NCBI GenBank assembly: GCA_039545355.1 | Contig: BCJJ01000002.1 | Coordinates: 707,956 to 771,955 of the forward strand | Source of the DNA: Trichosporon coremiiforme | Lineage: Eukaryota > Basidiomycota > Tremellomycetes > Trichosporonales > Trichosporonaceae | Direction: 5' to 3' | DNA length: 64,000 bases | In this document: piece by piece, positions 12,683-24,776 of the stretch | Numbering within the stretch: position 1 is the first letter of the stretch | Layout: every line of letters begins with the position of its first letter | Translations under genes and position numbers: made by a program | The notes under the pieces: model-generated | The model's input: only the letters and a program-made list of their open reading frames with translations | Told to the model about the DNA's origin: nothing | Databases searched by the model: none

Positions 12683-13118
12683 ACTGTTATGGATGTAAAC
12701 AAACAATAACCCATCAGGTGTTGAGTGCAGGAACGGGGTGGTGTCAGCCATCTCTGATGAAAGCAGCAGGCGTCAGCGGGCGTCTCTGGTGTGTCGCCGC
12801 GGCCGTGCACTCGCTCAGGCTTTGTTCAGGCTGTGGTCAGGGCAGACAGGGGACGTGGACAGGATCCATCACGGTCAGCGTCATGTTCATCGCCCGCCAG
12901 GCAGTCGACATTGGCAGTCAACATGGCCTTCGCAACCTCACACGAACCCACGCACCCACGCCCACCCTTAGATACTCCTGTACCACTTGCCCAGGTGCAA
13001 GAACAAGCTCCCGCTCAATGTGCACAACAAACTCACTGTGACACAACATGCATCCTGCCTCCCAGAGTGAACAGTGAATGAAAATACATCCCGAGCGTCA
13101 TCCCACTCGTCAACAGCT

Positions 13119-13119
<1 letters not shown>

Positions 13120-13145
<26 letters not shown>
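13120..13145. repeat. (AC)n microsatellite
   Basis: About 12 AC dinucleotides run uninterrupted in the leader region of the arrestin gene. It is a simple-sequence repeat. Confidence 0.9.
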
Positions 13146-13149
<4 letters not shown>

Positions 13150-13396
13150 GTCGTTGTTGTTGACTTGTTCCTCATCATCACCGTTCGACCATTCTTCCAC
13201 CTCTTTTCCACTCTGTTCCCTGTCATTCATCTTCGCAGTCGCCTGGGATTCGCCCGATCTGGCTGGTTCTGCTCACGCCCTCCGTCCGTCGACGCCCCTA
13301 AAAGTAAACAAATTACATCCACTCAGGCGCTAGTCAGCCTCTTGTTTACGTTTGGACGATCCACACCCACCAGCATCCACATCGGGCAATCAAATC

Positions 13397-13832
13397 ATGG
13401 CGGCCACCTCGTCCCCCTCTCGGTCCGACGGCCTGGGCATGTTTCCAAACATGACTCCGGACAGATCGCCCATGTACAACAACTTTACTCCTCCTCGTCC
13501 ATCTCCTCTGCGGTCACATCCTCAGCCTCAGCCTGGCCCCTCTCCCAGTCCCCGCCACTTCCCCTCCTCCCCCCAGCGCTCGTCCAGGCCGCCCAACCCC
13601 AGCTCATCCTACGCCCCCGGTTCCCCGACTCGTTTGCCTCTGTACCAAACAAACCCAAACACTCCTCCGCAAAAGTACCGGGTCACCAACCCAGACCCAC
13701 CTTCTCCTTTGCTTTCCGACTCGCAATCGCCCATGCAGCAGGCGCAAGCGAGTCGAGCCCAGTCGCCGCCGCATCGTCTACAACTCCCGCGAGCCCAGAG
13801 CCCGGCGCAGCAACAACAACAACAGTACCGAC

Positions 13833-13870
<38 letters not shown>

Positions 13871-16800
13871 CAACAGCAACGGAGGCACCAGCAGAGCCAG
13901 TCGCGGAGCGCCATGCCTCCTCCGCCGCAGCCGTCGTTCGCCCCAGCGGCGTCATCGCCTCTGAAGCCGCAAAACGGCAACAACCGAGACGCCACCTCGG
14001 ACGAGATGTACGCAGACGCTTCCGAGTCCGACGAGAAGCGCAGCAAGTCTAGCCACGGTAGCAACAACAGCGGGCGCGGAATCGGGCTGTCTAAGAGCAC
14101 CGAGTTCCTCCGCAACCTCGCCGGCAAGGGCAAGGCCCACGCGTATACGGAGCTGAACGGCGAGGACGACGACGAGGAACTCCTCCGCCAGCCAGAGCCC
14201 ACGCAGCCGAAACGGCACTCGCTCGCCAGCCTCGACCTGCGCAGAGGCTCCCCGGGTTCCGAGGCGCCCAACACGGCGCAGGATATCTGGACCGGCAGCC
14301 AGGAGGCTCTCGCCCGAGGCTTCCCTCAGCCGCCTCACCCCAGCAGCGAAAACCCCTACCTCAGCGACTACGGGTTCAGCAGCCAGGATTCGTTCATGAC
14401 GGCCCAGGGGTCTGGCGGTGCCACCTCCCCGATCCCTCCTGTTGTTCGAGGCAAGCCGTGGCCAGCCCATGCGTCACCGCAGACGGCCGGGGGGCCTCAG
14501 CTGGCCGACCCGCTCGTCCCCGTGGAGGGCCCGCACTCGCGTAGCGACCTCTTTGCGGCCGAGACTGGCGGTATGCTAATGTTTGACGGCGAGAACTTCC
14601 AGCGTGGGCGTGGTCTCAGCGCCGCGTCGAGCCAAGCGCCCCGACCTCCCGCCAGCGACTCGCACTCGCACGACCATCCGTCGTCGAATGGCTCCTCGAG
14701 CCGGCTCGATTTCACCAAGCCCCGCGCGGAGCCGATGCCGGACTGGAACGAGCCCGCTCCTCCGTTGTCCTGGGTTGCGCCTGCCGACTGGACGAGCGAG
14801 TGGAGCCAGGCGCGCAACGAGGCGCAGTCTAGGAGACCAACTCGCCACACGCGCAGCTACTCGGACGGCATGCAGCTGCTGAACCGCCAGGGCACGCTTT
14901 TGCACCCGGACTCGAGCGGCGAGCGCCAGTCCGAGGAGCTTGGTCTCATGCTCGGCAAGCCGCGCAACCGCCGACTTTCCACTGGCCGCCTGCTCCCGCC
15001 TCCCGACACTTCCAGGCTCAAGCAGCCGGAGGCCGTGCGCCTGGAAGCCAGCAAGAAGCGCCGCGCACGGGTCGAGCTCGACGTCGTGCTCGAGCGCGAG
15101 TGCGCGGTCGAGGGTGGCGACCTGCGCGGCCGCCTTGAGGTCGTTGTGCACGGTGGTAAGCGCAGCAATACCCTCCGAGTCGGCCACGGCAAGGTGCGCG
15201 TCATCGGATTCGAGGAGGTCGACGGGCGCCGCCACATCTTCTACCAGCACCAGTACCCGCTACCCGTGTTCCAGCACTGGGCCAACGGGCCGCGGACGAC
15301 GCTCTTCGCCGACCCGCCAGACGGTGAGGGCTTCTGCGCCGCCAAGGAGGGCACGCACGCGATCCCCTTTTCCATCCCTCTGCCTGTCGGCGAAGGCGCC
15401 AAGGGCACGTACACGAGCCACGATCCTAAGGGCCCGAACATCCGGTATGTCGTTGTCGGCAGCGTCAAGATCTTTGTGCCGAAGAAGGACAAGCGCGCCA
15501 TCGCACACTTCTACCGCCCCTGTGTCATCCTGCCGTACCTCAACCCGGCTTTCGTCCTTGCATTGGCCCGCGCGCCGATCATGACGCAGCGCACCTGCGG
15601 TCTGGGCTGGAATCTTACCGGCGAGAAGGGCAAGGTGATCATGCAGGTGGCACTGGGACGGCGCATCTGGGTCGCAGGCCAGCGTGTGTGGTGCGAGGTC
15701 GCCGTCAAGAACGACAGCAACAAGAAGATCACGAAGTGCTCGCTGGCAGTTATCCAGACGGTCAACACCTACCTCCCGAAGAAGGGCAAGCAGGCCATGT
15801 CCCGTGAGCCTACCACGAGTCACCGCAAGAAGGTCGCCGAGGAGACGGTCGAGGCGGACTTCATGGACCTCGGTAGCGGACATGTCACGGGCAAGGGATG
15901 GTGGACTGGCCTCGAGCCTGGAGAGGGAAACCGCTGGGATCTGTCTTGTCCTATTCCAAGCGGTATGCTCTCGATCCCGCGCAGCCGCTACGTCGAAGTC
16001 CTGTTCACGCTCCGCGTCACACTCAACAACTCAGTTTTCGTCGACGTGCCCATTGAAGCTATCAACTTCCTCTCCATCGACCCGCCCCCGATGCCTGGCG
16101 ACACGCGACGTATCGGCGGTCGCCTTCCGGTCGTCTCCCCCGCTGGTCCGTCGCTTACGGCCGGTATGGCGGGAGTGGGAGCCGGAACGGCCGGTCGGAG
16201 CGCGCTGGAGACGAGTGGTGAGGGCTCGACGCTCACCCAGATGGCGAACGGCAACCTAGGTACCGTTTCTAGCAATGGTGGCGGGTACGACCTGGAACAG
16301 CTGCGTGGCCGGAACGCGACCCCTGACGCCGACCGCATTTCCAACGCCAATCCCTCCTCGACGACTCTGCACATCGACACGATCAAGCAGAACGCACGCC
16401 TGAGCCAACAGGATGCGGCCGCGTCGCAGCAGGCGTCGCAGGCCCGGACATCGCAGCCGATTGGCGAAGTCACTGAGGTGACCGAGGACCTAGCGCCGCG
16501 CCCCGGTAGCCCCGACTCGCAGTACTCGACCCGCGGCGGCACCATGGCGTCCAAGTACTCCATTCAAAGCATCGACGAGGACGAGCGCAACCTCCTAGCC
16601 TCGGAGCAGGCGCGCCGCGAAGGCCGCCACAGTATCGCGCAGACCCTCCAGATCCAGCAGCTGCAGGAGGAGAAGGAGAAGCTCCAGCGCGAGCTGGACG
16701 CGCTTAACGAGCGTCGCGCTGCCTCCCAGGGCCATCCCGCCGGGGCCGCTGCTGCCGGCGCTGTTGTCGGCAGTGTTGCCGGAGCCATGGCTGGTGGTAA

Positions 16801-19800
16801 GGGACTGGAGACTCCGGCAGTCGAGGTGACGCCCGACGAGTCGGATCTCCCTACGCCCACCGCCTCGCCTCAGCGCGGCATGCTCACGGTTCCCGACGAC
16901 AAAGATGAGGTTGAGTCTGTCGTCTCCGGCACTTATGCCCCGTCACACGAGCCTAAGGAGGTCTCGTACCAGATGGGCTCGGATGAGGACGACTTTACGG
17001 ACGCGGACGAGACGCCTCACGGCTCCCCGACCCACAGCCCTGCCCAGGGACCTCTCGACACTTCGCTGCCGCCGCTGCAGCTCGTCCCGCGCCCGCTCTA
17101 CCTCTCGCACATCAGCGAGGAGGAGGAGCCGCTCGATGACGAGACGCTCTCGGAACTCATGTGCCAGGACGCGCAGCACGCGCGCCACATCGACTTTGGC
17201 GATGACGACGACGACCTCCTCGCTGAGCCCGTCAGTGGGTTCCTTGAATCCACTCCTCGCAGGAGCCTCGAGGCCCGCCTGCGCAGCGCGTGCTCGCCGC
17301 ACGGCGACCCCGCCTCGCCCACCACCCCTCGCGCCAACAGCTCGCACTGCGAGTCGCAGGAGCACTCTGCGTCGAGCATCGGTGCTGGGCTTGCGAACCT
17401 GAACCTGCGCGCCGGCTCCCCAGGCGCGAGGGACACGTTCGGCCCGCCGTCGTCCGGCCACCGCTCGACTTCGAGTGTCGACTACACCGAGCCGATCGAC
17501 GTCGAGGACATCAGCATGACAGACATGGAGGAGGAGGGCTACGACGCGGACGCGGTGAGCTCGGAGGCGCACGGTAGTGTGTACGCCACGTCCCCCATGG
17601 CCGCGGCCTTCCAGAGGCACCAGCAGTCCCAGTCGCTTCCCGGAAGCTGGGAGCCGTCCACTCCTTGGGGTGCACGCCGCGGCAGTCGCCCACCGGCCCT
17701 GCCGACGCTCCAGTCCGCGCGCGACATTACGTGGGGCGGCGTGCTCACGGGCCGAACCGTCTCTGGCCGTTCGCTCAAGGTGCCCTTCGAGGAGGAGCCG
17801 CCCCTCGCCTCGCCTAGCTCGGGCACCTTCGGCACCATCTCGACGGGTTCGGCTTCGAACAGCAACGGCACGCCTAGCACGACCAGGTCGGCGCACTACG
17901 AGCACAGTGGACTCGTGCACGACCACGAGAGCCGCAACCTTGCCGCGCTGGCTGAGGGCAGGGACGAATTCGCCCCACCTCGATACGCGAGAACGGACTC
18001 GGTTGCTGACTCAGCAAACCAGAGCTTCCACACGGCGGGCAGCTCGCCTCGTTCCGGCGACTCGGGCTCTGGCGGCGAGCAGACCCACATGCCGACGCTG
18101 GCTCCGAGCACTGGCTCATCTTCAGGTAGCGACGGCGAGTCGATTCCCTCCCCGCGGCAGCCGGAGGGCCCTCATGGCCCCGAAGGGGCGTTCGTTCCCA
18201 ACCCGAAGGACAGCGACGCCGCCTCCATTCCGGACCGATTCAAGCCCAAGCCCCGCGTTGTTAGCGGCGACAGCATGGAGAGCCACATGAGCTCCGTCTC
18301 TGGGGTTAGCGGTATGTCGGACATGCTCCCGAGTGTGCGTGCGCGTATCGCAGCCCTCGAGACGAGGGACACGGCTCTAAGGAGTTTCGGCCCGCAGAGT
18401 GCTGCGTCATCTACACGCGTCATTACGCCGCAGTCTACGGGACTCCGGCCGACGCACACGGGTGCCTCTCTCGCTAGTGCCGGCTCCGGCCTGCGTGCAG
18501 CCAGTCCTGCCTTGAGGGTCTCGCGCCCCTCGACGCCGAGCGAAATGCACCTTCGCCCCATTTCACCCGCCCTTACGGGGGGCAGCGTGGGATCGAACGC
18601 GAGCGGGCGCAGCAGCAAGCGCAAGTCGTACACGTCCACCCTCGCGCCGCGCGGCGCCGACTCGGAATCAAGCCAGTACAGCATGACGCCGAACCCGAGC
18701 CAGGGCGGGCACCTCGCCGTCCCTGGGTCGCAAGCTGAGGACCGGGATCAGTACTCGGACAACGAGTCTGCCGCCGAGCACGACGACTTGCCCCGCCCCC
18801 GCTCCCTGGTCGAGGTCGATGACGAGACTCCCCGCGCAACCCATCAGACCATGTTCACGCAGATGAGCGTGCCGGAATCGGAGGCGGACCAGCGCGCCAG
18901 CGTCCTGACGACGGGTACCGCGGGCACCGAGTCGAGTTCGTCGGCCCTGCGTACCGGCGGCATTCCCCCGGCCCCAATCCGCACGAGCACGCTGTCCGCC
19001 GTCAGTGCCGTTGACGCCCCGACGCCGCCTAAGTCGCCAGTCCCCCGTGGTCCTAGGCCGCCGCTGCGCACGCAGACGAGCAAGCCTAACATCATCCAGC
19101 CTCAGACTCCGACGCATGCTGCATCCGCCTCCATTCCCTCGGGCATGTGGCTCAGCGGTAGCCCTCCCTCCGGCCCCGGTGCTCTGGCCCAGGACGACGA
19201 GGACGACGACTCGCGCTCCTCCCGCCGCTACTCGGAGATCCACACCGTGCACACATTCTCGACGGAAGCGACCACGCCTCGGTGGTCTGGTTCTACCCGC
19301 TCCTCGCCGTCCAAGAAGTCTGACGGGTCACCGACCAAGCCGTCTGGCGCTTTTGCCAAGCTCACCGGACGATCGCCCCGCGGTACACCTAAGCGTGATC
19401 TCTCACCGGAGCCGCTCGAGGGTTTCGTGCGCAGTGCCCAGGGAGCTTACGCGCTTAACACGGCGCGTGGGTCTAGGGCCAGTCTCGCAGCCCCGATCTC
19501 GGGCGACAACAGTGGCAGGAACTCACCTTCCAACTCGCCCCTGGCTTCTCCCCGCCTCGGAGCCCTGGGTACCGTCGGCGAGCACCGTCGCAACAGTCTG
19601 CAGCAATTCATCCGTTCCGGCCCGAGCTCGACAGGCCACGGAGTCTCCTACGCCGAGTCCCCCGGATACGTCGCCGAGGCGCGTTCCCCTCTCATGGTAC
19701 GCAGCGCCACGGCAAGCATGGAGGGCAACATCGAGACGATGAGCGATGACGAGGAGGAAGTCGGGCGCAAGCTCCGATCCGCAGGTCAGAGACAGCTGCA

Positions 19801-20200
19801 CCTCACCATCCCCCCGCAGTCTATGCCCCAGGCGGAACCGGTGCCGACACCCGGAGACGGCCAGCCCCAACAACTGCACTACGACCCGCAGACCGAGTCG
19901 TATGTCCCGGCCCCGGCACCTTCTGAATATGCCGCGCCCCGCTCCCCCCGCAGTGCCGGCTCGCACGCCCCGCCCTCTCCTCGCTCTGCAGGTCACAGCA
20001 GCAGCGGCCACCTGCAGGCTCCCCTGCGGTACGGCGGGGCATACCAGCCCGGAAGCCCGAAGAGCCCGACGACGTCTACGGGGAGACTGAGCCCGCACAA
20101 CACTGACAACACCGACAACACGGGACACTCTTCTGATGTCTCGTCAGAGTGGAGCACGGGGTACAGCCAGGTGGCGGGGCGGTTGCCGAGGCGCGTTTAG
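13397..20200 (+). CDS. Very large arrestin-domain protein (alpha-arrestin-like)
   Basis: A single uninterrupted frame of 2267 codons from ATG 13397; in-frame sequence continues upstream without an ATG, so 13397 is the first start. Residues about 545-900 form an arrestin fold. The N-lobe contains RVELDVVLERECAVEGG and AIPFSIPLPVGEG; the C-lobe contains IWVAGQRVWCEVAVKNDSNK and PRSRYVEVLFTLRV. Alpha-arrestins usually recruit ubiquitin ligases to membrane cargo. I saw no classical PPxY motif, so that role is only a family inference. Outside the fold the protein is low complexity: polyglutamine near residues 138-162 (encoded 13808-13880), Ser/Pro-rich regions, a coiled coil near 1084-1112 (QLQEEKEKLQRELDALNERR) and acidic patches. 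Such length is far above the 400-1000 residues of typical fungal alpha-arrestins. Confidence 0.88.
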
Positions 20201-20267
20201 GAGATGCGCGGCGACGACCCGATGAGGACCGCCAGGTCCGAGAGGTTGGCAGGCCGCTGACCGGTAG

Positions 20268-20645
20268 CCAGATCGCATCCGCGGGGGGGTCGTCGGTTTG
20301 AACGGACAATTCGTGGGAGGACTCGAGTGGACGGAGGGGAGGAAAGAGAGGAGGGAGGGCAGGGAGAGCGGGGAAGTGAAGGAGATAGCCCGACGGTTGA
20401 CGTACGACGACCAGTCTCTGGAACGCAACTCGAGATCGACATCGAGCCCTAGGAGTCCGATGAGACAGCCGTCCAGCCCTGAGCCGTCCAAGCCTTCCGG
20501 TTCCAAGCCATCCAGCCCTAAGCCATCCAAGCTAGCCGGTCCGCAAACCTCGCAAACCCCGCGAAGCTCAATGAGCTCAAGATCAAAAGCAGAGTCTCCC
20601 AAGCGTATGAGAAGTGTGAAGAGTACGAGGAGAGAGAGAGTATGA
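20268..20645 (+). other. Candidate alternative 3' exon of the arrestin gene
   Basis: If CAG at 20168-20170 is followed by an intron 20171-20267 (GTGGCG..CTGACCGGTAG, 97 nt, phase 0), the frame continues for 125 codons to a stop at 20645, through LTYDDQSLERNSRSTSSPRS and a Ser/Pro/Lys tail (SPEPSKPSGSKPSSPKPSK). Composition matches the rest of the arrestin protein. Without the intron translation stops at 20200. The donor is not the usual GTGAGT, so confidence is limited. Confidence 0.4.
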
Positions 20646-21487
20646 GACGAGTCGGAGGCTAGTAGAAGGAGTAAGAGTAGTCTGTATCCACGCATTTCAA
20701 ACGCATGTTTCGTTTCGTTTCGTGTTTCCGAATGAATGATTTTGTATGATTTTGCTCTTTTCTCTATGCTGCACTGACTGATTGTAGGGACGAGCGCATG
20801 CATAGTCCTTCAGAGGCCCTAAGAGGCGGGGCGGTGAACGGATACAGAGCAGAAAAGGGTGTGAACTGTGCGGGGTATGAACGTGATATGAGTGGTGGTG
20901 TAACTCTGAACTTGATGATGGACTAGGTGATGAGATGTGATGTGAATTGTGATACAGTGGTGGGAATGTCGGTGATGATTGTCGGGCCGGGGTCCGTGTC
21001 GCTCTAGGCGATGCACGGGAACACTGATGCTAGTTTCCTCGGGATAGTGGACGAGAGCGCCGAGGCGTGCTTGATGTGTAGCTGATGAAGACCGGAATCC
21101 GTCACTGATGAGAGAGATTGATGAGGAGAGCCTGGAGTTTAGAGCCGTGGCGGCTGAACGTGTGAGTTCGGCTAGGCGAACTCGGGGTGGCGGTGGTGAT
21201 GTTTTTGGAATTTTCTCGGATTTTCTCGGATTTTCGCTTATTTACCTCGTGGACATGCACCTGACTTCATCGAAACATTATGGAACCAAAGACCCAAAGG
21301 ACGGGATAGAGACCGAAATAGAGCACGAAACCGAACCTGAAACCATAGGAGACTTGACAATGAAAGGAGACGGGGGCGGTGACGCACAGCATGGGTGTTG
21401 ACAATGCTGATGAAGACGTGTGGCGGCGCATGTAGTGGAGGGAGCGAGTGAGACAGGGCGAGACCCAAACGGCCTGATGGAGGTGCG
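20646..21487. other. Convergent intergenic region
   Basis: 3' flank between the arrestin gene and the next minus-strand gene. It is comparatively AT-richer, with 'gtgatg/tgatga' words at 20900-20990 and a direct repeat 'tttctcgga' near 21210-21235. No gene seen. Confidence 0.4.
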
Positions 21488-21511
21488 AGCCAGCCAGCCA
21501 GCCAGCCAGCC
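21488..21511. repeat. (AGCC)6 tetranucleotide repeat
   Basis: Six perfect AGCC units lie a few bases beyond the stop codon of the minus-strand gene at 21517. Confidence 0.9.
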
Positions 21512-21516
21512 TGCGC

Positions 21517-24132
21517 CTAGTGCCTCGCCACATTCCACGTCTCGCGCCTGCTCTCACGCCTCTCCTTCGTCCCGCAGAGTCCGAAGAAGACCTCTCTCCA
21601 GCTAACGCCCGTGCCGCGGTCATCCGGGTCCATCTCTGCCCACTCCCTATTCTCCTCCGTCTGCCTCTGACTCTGGGGCGTGTGAATGGTCCCCGACTCC
21701 TCCTCTGACTCGCTCTCTCTGTGCCTCCTCGCGTGCATCTCCTGGCTCGCAAGTGGCTTCAGCGGCCGTGAGCGCACGGGCATGCGCCGCCTGCGGGCTT
21801 GGGAGAAGGCGAGTCCGTCGAACGGAATCGTGTATGCCCGAGGACCGTAGTCGACGCGAGGCGGCTCGGCGTACCCGCCTGTCGAGGTCGAAAGGGGCAT
21901 GGGGCGGTAGACTTCCTCGGCCTCGGCGTCGTTGACTTCGGCGGTGACTTCGGCGGTGGCGGTCGGCTCGCCGACATGCGGGCCGAGCGTGATTGTCTCG
22001 GGACGCTTGCGGGCCACCTCCCGGAAGACGGGCTCGGGCGAGGGCACCGACTTGGACCGGACTGAGGGCTCGGACTTGGGCTGGACTGAGGGCTCAGCCT
22101 TGGGGCAAACCGAGGTGGGTAGCAGACGCTGAGGCGGCTCGTGCTTGTCCGTGTATGGGCCGGGCTGGACCTCGCTGATGATTATGCGGCGCGTCGAGGC
22201 CGGTAGACCCATGGGCTTCAGGTAACCGGATTGGCGCTTAGGCCTCGGCTTAGTGTGCACGCCCTCGCTCTCCCTCCGCTCCATCTCGACGGGCTTCTTC
22301 GCCTCCGCCCCGCCCCACGACTGCTGGCGCTTCAGAGCGGGCGAGGCAAAGTCCTCAACCCTGGCGCGGAAGTCATCGAGACGGTCCCAGTGGAAGGGCA
22401 CCTTGGACTCCTCCTTCGGCTCCTCGGGAGGAGGGGAGGGGGGCTTCGGCTCAGGATACATGGGCATGAGGTATCCCCTGGGCTTGGGCGGGGGCGGGGT
22501 CTCGGCGAAGCGGACACTCGGCTTGGGGGCGCTCTTCGCGCGCTTCAGGGGCGGAGGCAGCGAGATGGCAGCAGACACGGGGGCGCTTTGCGTGCGGCGC
22601 AGCTCGGGGACAGATGGCGTCGACTTGGCCGGCACCGCGAACGGGTTCTCAGTCCCGAAGACGCGCTTACCCGTCATACTGCTGCGCGTGCTAGAGTTGC
22701 TGCCTTCGGAGTTCTGGACGCGCACAGCGCGCTCAGCCTGCGACAGCGTATTCATGACCGCGAAGTCGGAGGGAACAGCGGCGGGGTTCGAATGAACAGA
22801 GAAGGACTCGGGGTTGTCATTGTCAACCTTGGCGCGCTCCTGAAAAAACTGGCCAGACATGTTCGAGGGAGAAGTCGGCGTGTTGGTCGGCGTCTTGGGA
22901 GGGTTCGAGCCGGTTGGGGTCGGGAGGGCGGCGGGAATGGTCTCCGTGTCGGGGTCGACAGAAGTGAAGGCGTTGGTGGCCACGGCGGTCTCAGACTGGT
23001 CATTAGCGGTTGTCTCGGCGACAGGATGAGGGTTGAGACTGCTCACCTGCGCAGAAGACTTCTCAGCCGTGCCGTTATCAACAGCCGAAGCAGACTCCTC
23101 AACATTAGGGGAGGAGGGTTCGTCACTTTCGTTGACTGTCGTGCATGAGTCGTTCCTGAGAGGAGGAGTGTCCAAGGTCGAGCGAGGGTCAAAGTATCCC
23201 GCGGCGTTGACCGCCTGGATCTCGAGGAAGGGGATCTGAAGCGCGGAGGCAGTCCCGATGACGTCCGTGTCAACCTCGGGGTTGTTGTCGATCTCAAAGA
23301 TCTGCGCGGGCTGGATAGCAGCAGACTTGTTGATCACAGTGAGCTGGGCAGGAGGAGTAACGCTAGTGGCAGTAACGCCAGCCGGGGTGACGCCACCCAC
23401 AACAGCCGTAGTGACAACCTCGATGGGCCCAGAGACTGGAGATCCAGTGTTGCTGGGAGAACGGCTCTCGCGGGTCTCGGCAATGATGCCGAGGTCGCGG
23501 CTGAAAGCGAGTCTTGGGTGGTCCTCGAGCAGCTTGTCAACCTGCCTACGAACCAAGCTCAGCAGGCGGTTGATGTCCTCCTCGTCCCAGTTTGAAGCGG
23601 GGATCCCCTCGTTGTGCGCAGTCAGGGCGCGGCTCGCGACAAGGTGGCACGACTTGAGAAACTCGGCCTGCGTTTCCTTCGCGAGAGGGAGGTGGTAGTT
23701 AGGGAGGTAGCCCAGAGTGGCCTGCATGACTTCATGGCGACCACGCTCAAGGCGGTTCCTGTACGCGATGAAGGCCGGCAGATACTGTGTGTCAGTGGGA
23801 GTGAAGAGTGGGAGCCTACTCACCACATATTTCTGCGCAATCCAGCACTTAAGCCAAACACGCAAATTGACCGCCATAACTTGATCATCCCGGATGACTC
23901 TCTGCCCGAAGCGGGTGGTCAAGATCCAGGCAATGCCACCGTCCGACATCTTGAGGGGGTGAAATGCAATCTGGGCCGGGAGCCAGACACTGTTACCGAC
24001 GTGGAACAGGACAGCGGAGGTCAGGACGCCGGGGTAGTGGTTGTTGCGCTACCGTCAGCGTGGTCACATTAGAGCACTTACCCAGAGACCCTTCGTGAAT
24101 GGTGAAGCAACGCCGCAACTCTGACTATTCAT
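21517..24132 (-). CDS. Unknown protein with conserved-looking N-terminal block and disordered tail
   Basis: Three exons are predicted: 24132-24082, 24048-23824 and 23784-21517, 847 residues. Intron 1 is 33 nt (GTAAGT..CTGACGGTAG) and intron 2 is 39 nt (GTGAGT..CTGACACACAG). Intron 2 is a multiple of three and free of stops, so a retained form would simply add 13 residues. The start is set at 24132 because this exon splices in frame into NNHYPGVLTSAVLFHVGNSV, which reads as real protein upstream of the later internal ATG (23949). The first 200 residues look globular (VWLPAQIAFHPL, ILTTRFGQRVIRDDQVMAVN). The remainder is Pro/Ser/Thr-rich with repeated PKPR and 'LxPM' motifs. I do not recognise a domain and assign no function. 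Confidence 0.7.
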
Positions 24133-24776
24133 TGTCTAGTGGCGCTGTGATTGTAATGAGCAAAGGTAAGGAGAGAAGAGGGGAGACGAGGATGTTGTCG
24201 ACGTGAAGTTGGAGGATGGAAGGGATGTGAGGAGTGCGTTGGAGGGTGACAGTATGGGGACGACCCCGGTTATATGCCATGATCAAGGAGGATGGGGGCC
24301 ATGGGAACAGCTGACATCTGGCGTGATGGACACACAACACCGCGCACTGCGCGCCTGTGCTCAGCACGAAAGGATGACGTTCCTCTCTCTTGCACCGCGC
24401 GCTCCCATGCAACGCCAGATCTAGTCAACCGCTGTCCACCAGTTGCAATCTGTGTGCATCAAGAGTTCCGATGGTCTGCGGCGGCCGATGCTGATCGGAG
24501 TGCGTTGCGCTCCGCTTCACTGGCCGATCAAATCAGCTGCTCATCAAGGCCGCCACTGGCCGTGCTGGACATGAACAACGACCGTGCATAATAAATTCCA
24601 GTAAATCATTGTTCTCGGGGGATTCTTTGTAACGGTGACAGACATGCATTTACAACTGATCAGAGTAGCACCTAGGGCGGGACACAGACAGAGCATGATG
24701 CACAGAAACATGAGAATACAGACGGTCCGCAAACACGAAGCGAAAGGTGCGAAGGCTCGCCGGATCTGGGCTTGGT
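24133..24776. other. Intergenic region
   Basis: About 640 bases between two minus-strand genes. It should contain the promoter of the upstream-reading 21517-24132 gene and the 3' end of the next one. No coding exon recognised. Confidence 0.4.

Noticed and set aside
20144..20803. Minus-strand open frame of 219 codons with a leucine-rich stretch
   Set aside because: Low-complexity frame antisense to the arrestin 3' end. No splice or domain support, and the plus-strand frame over the same interval has better coding character.
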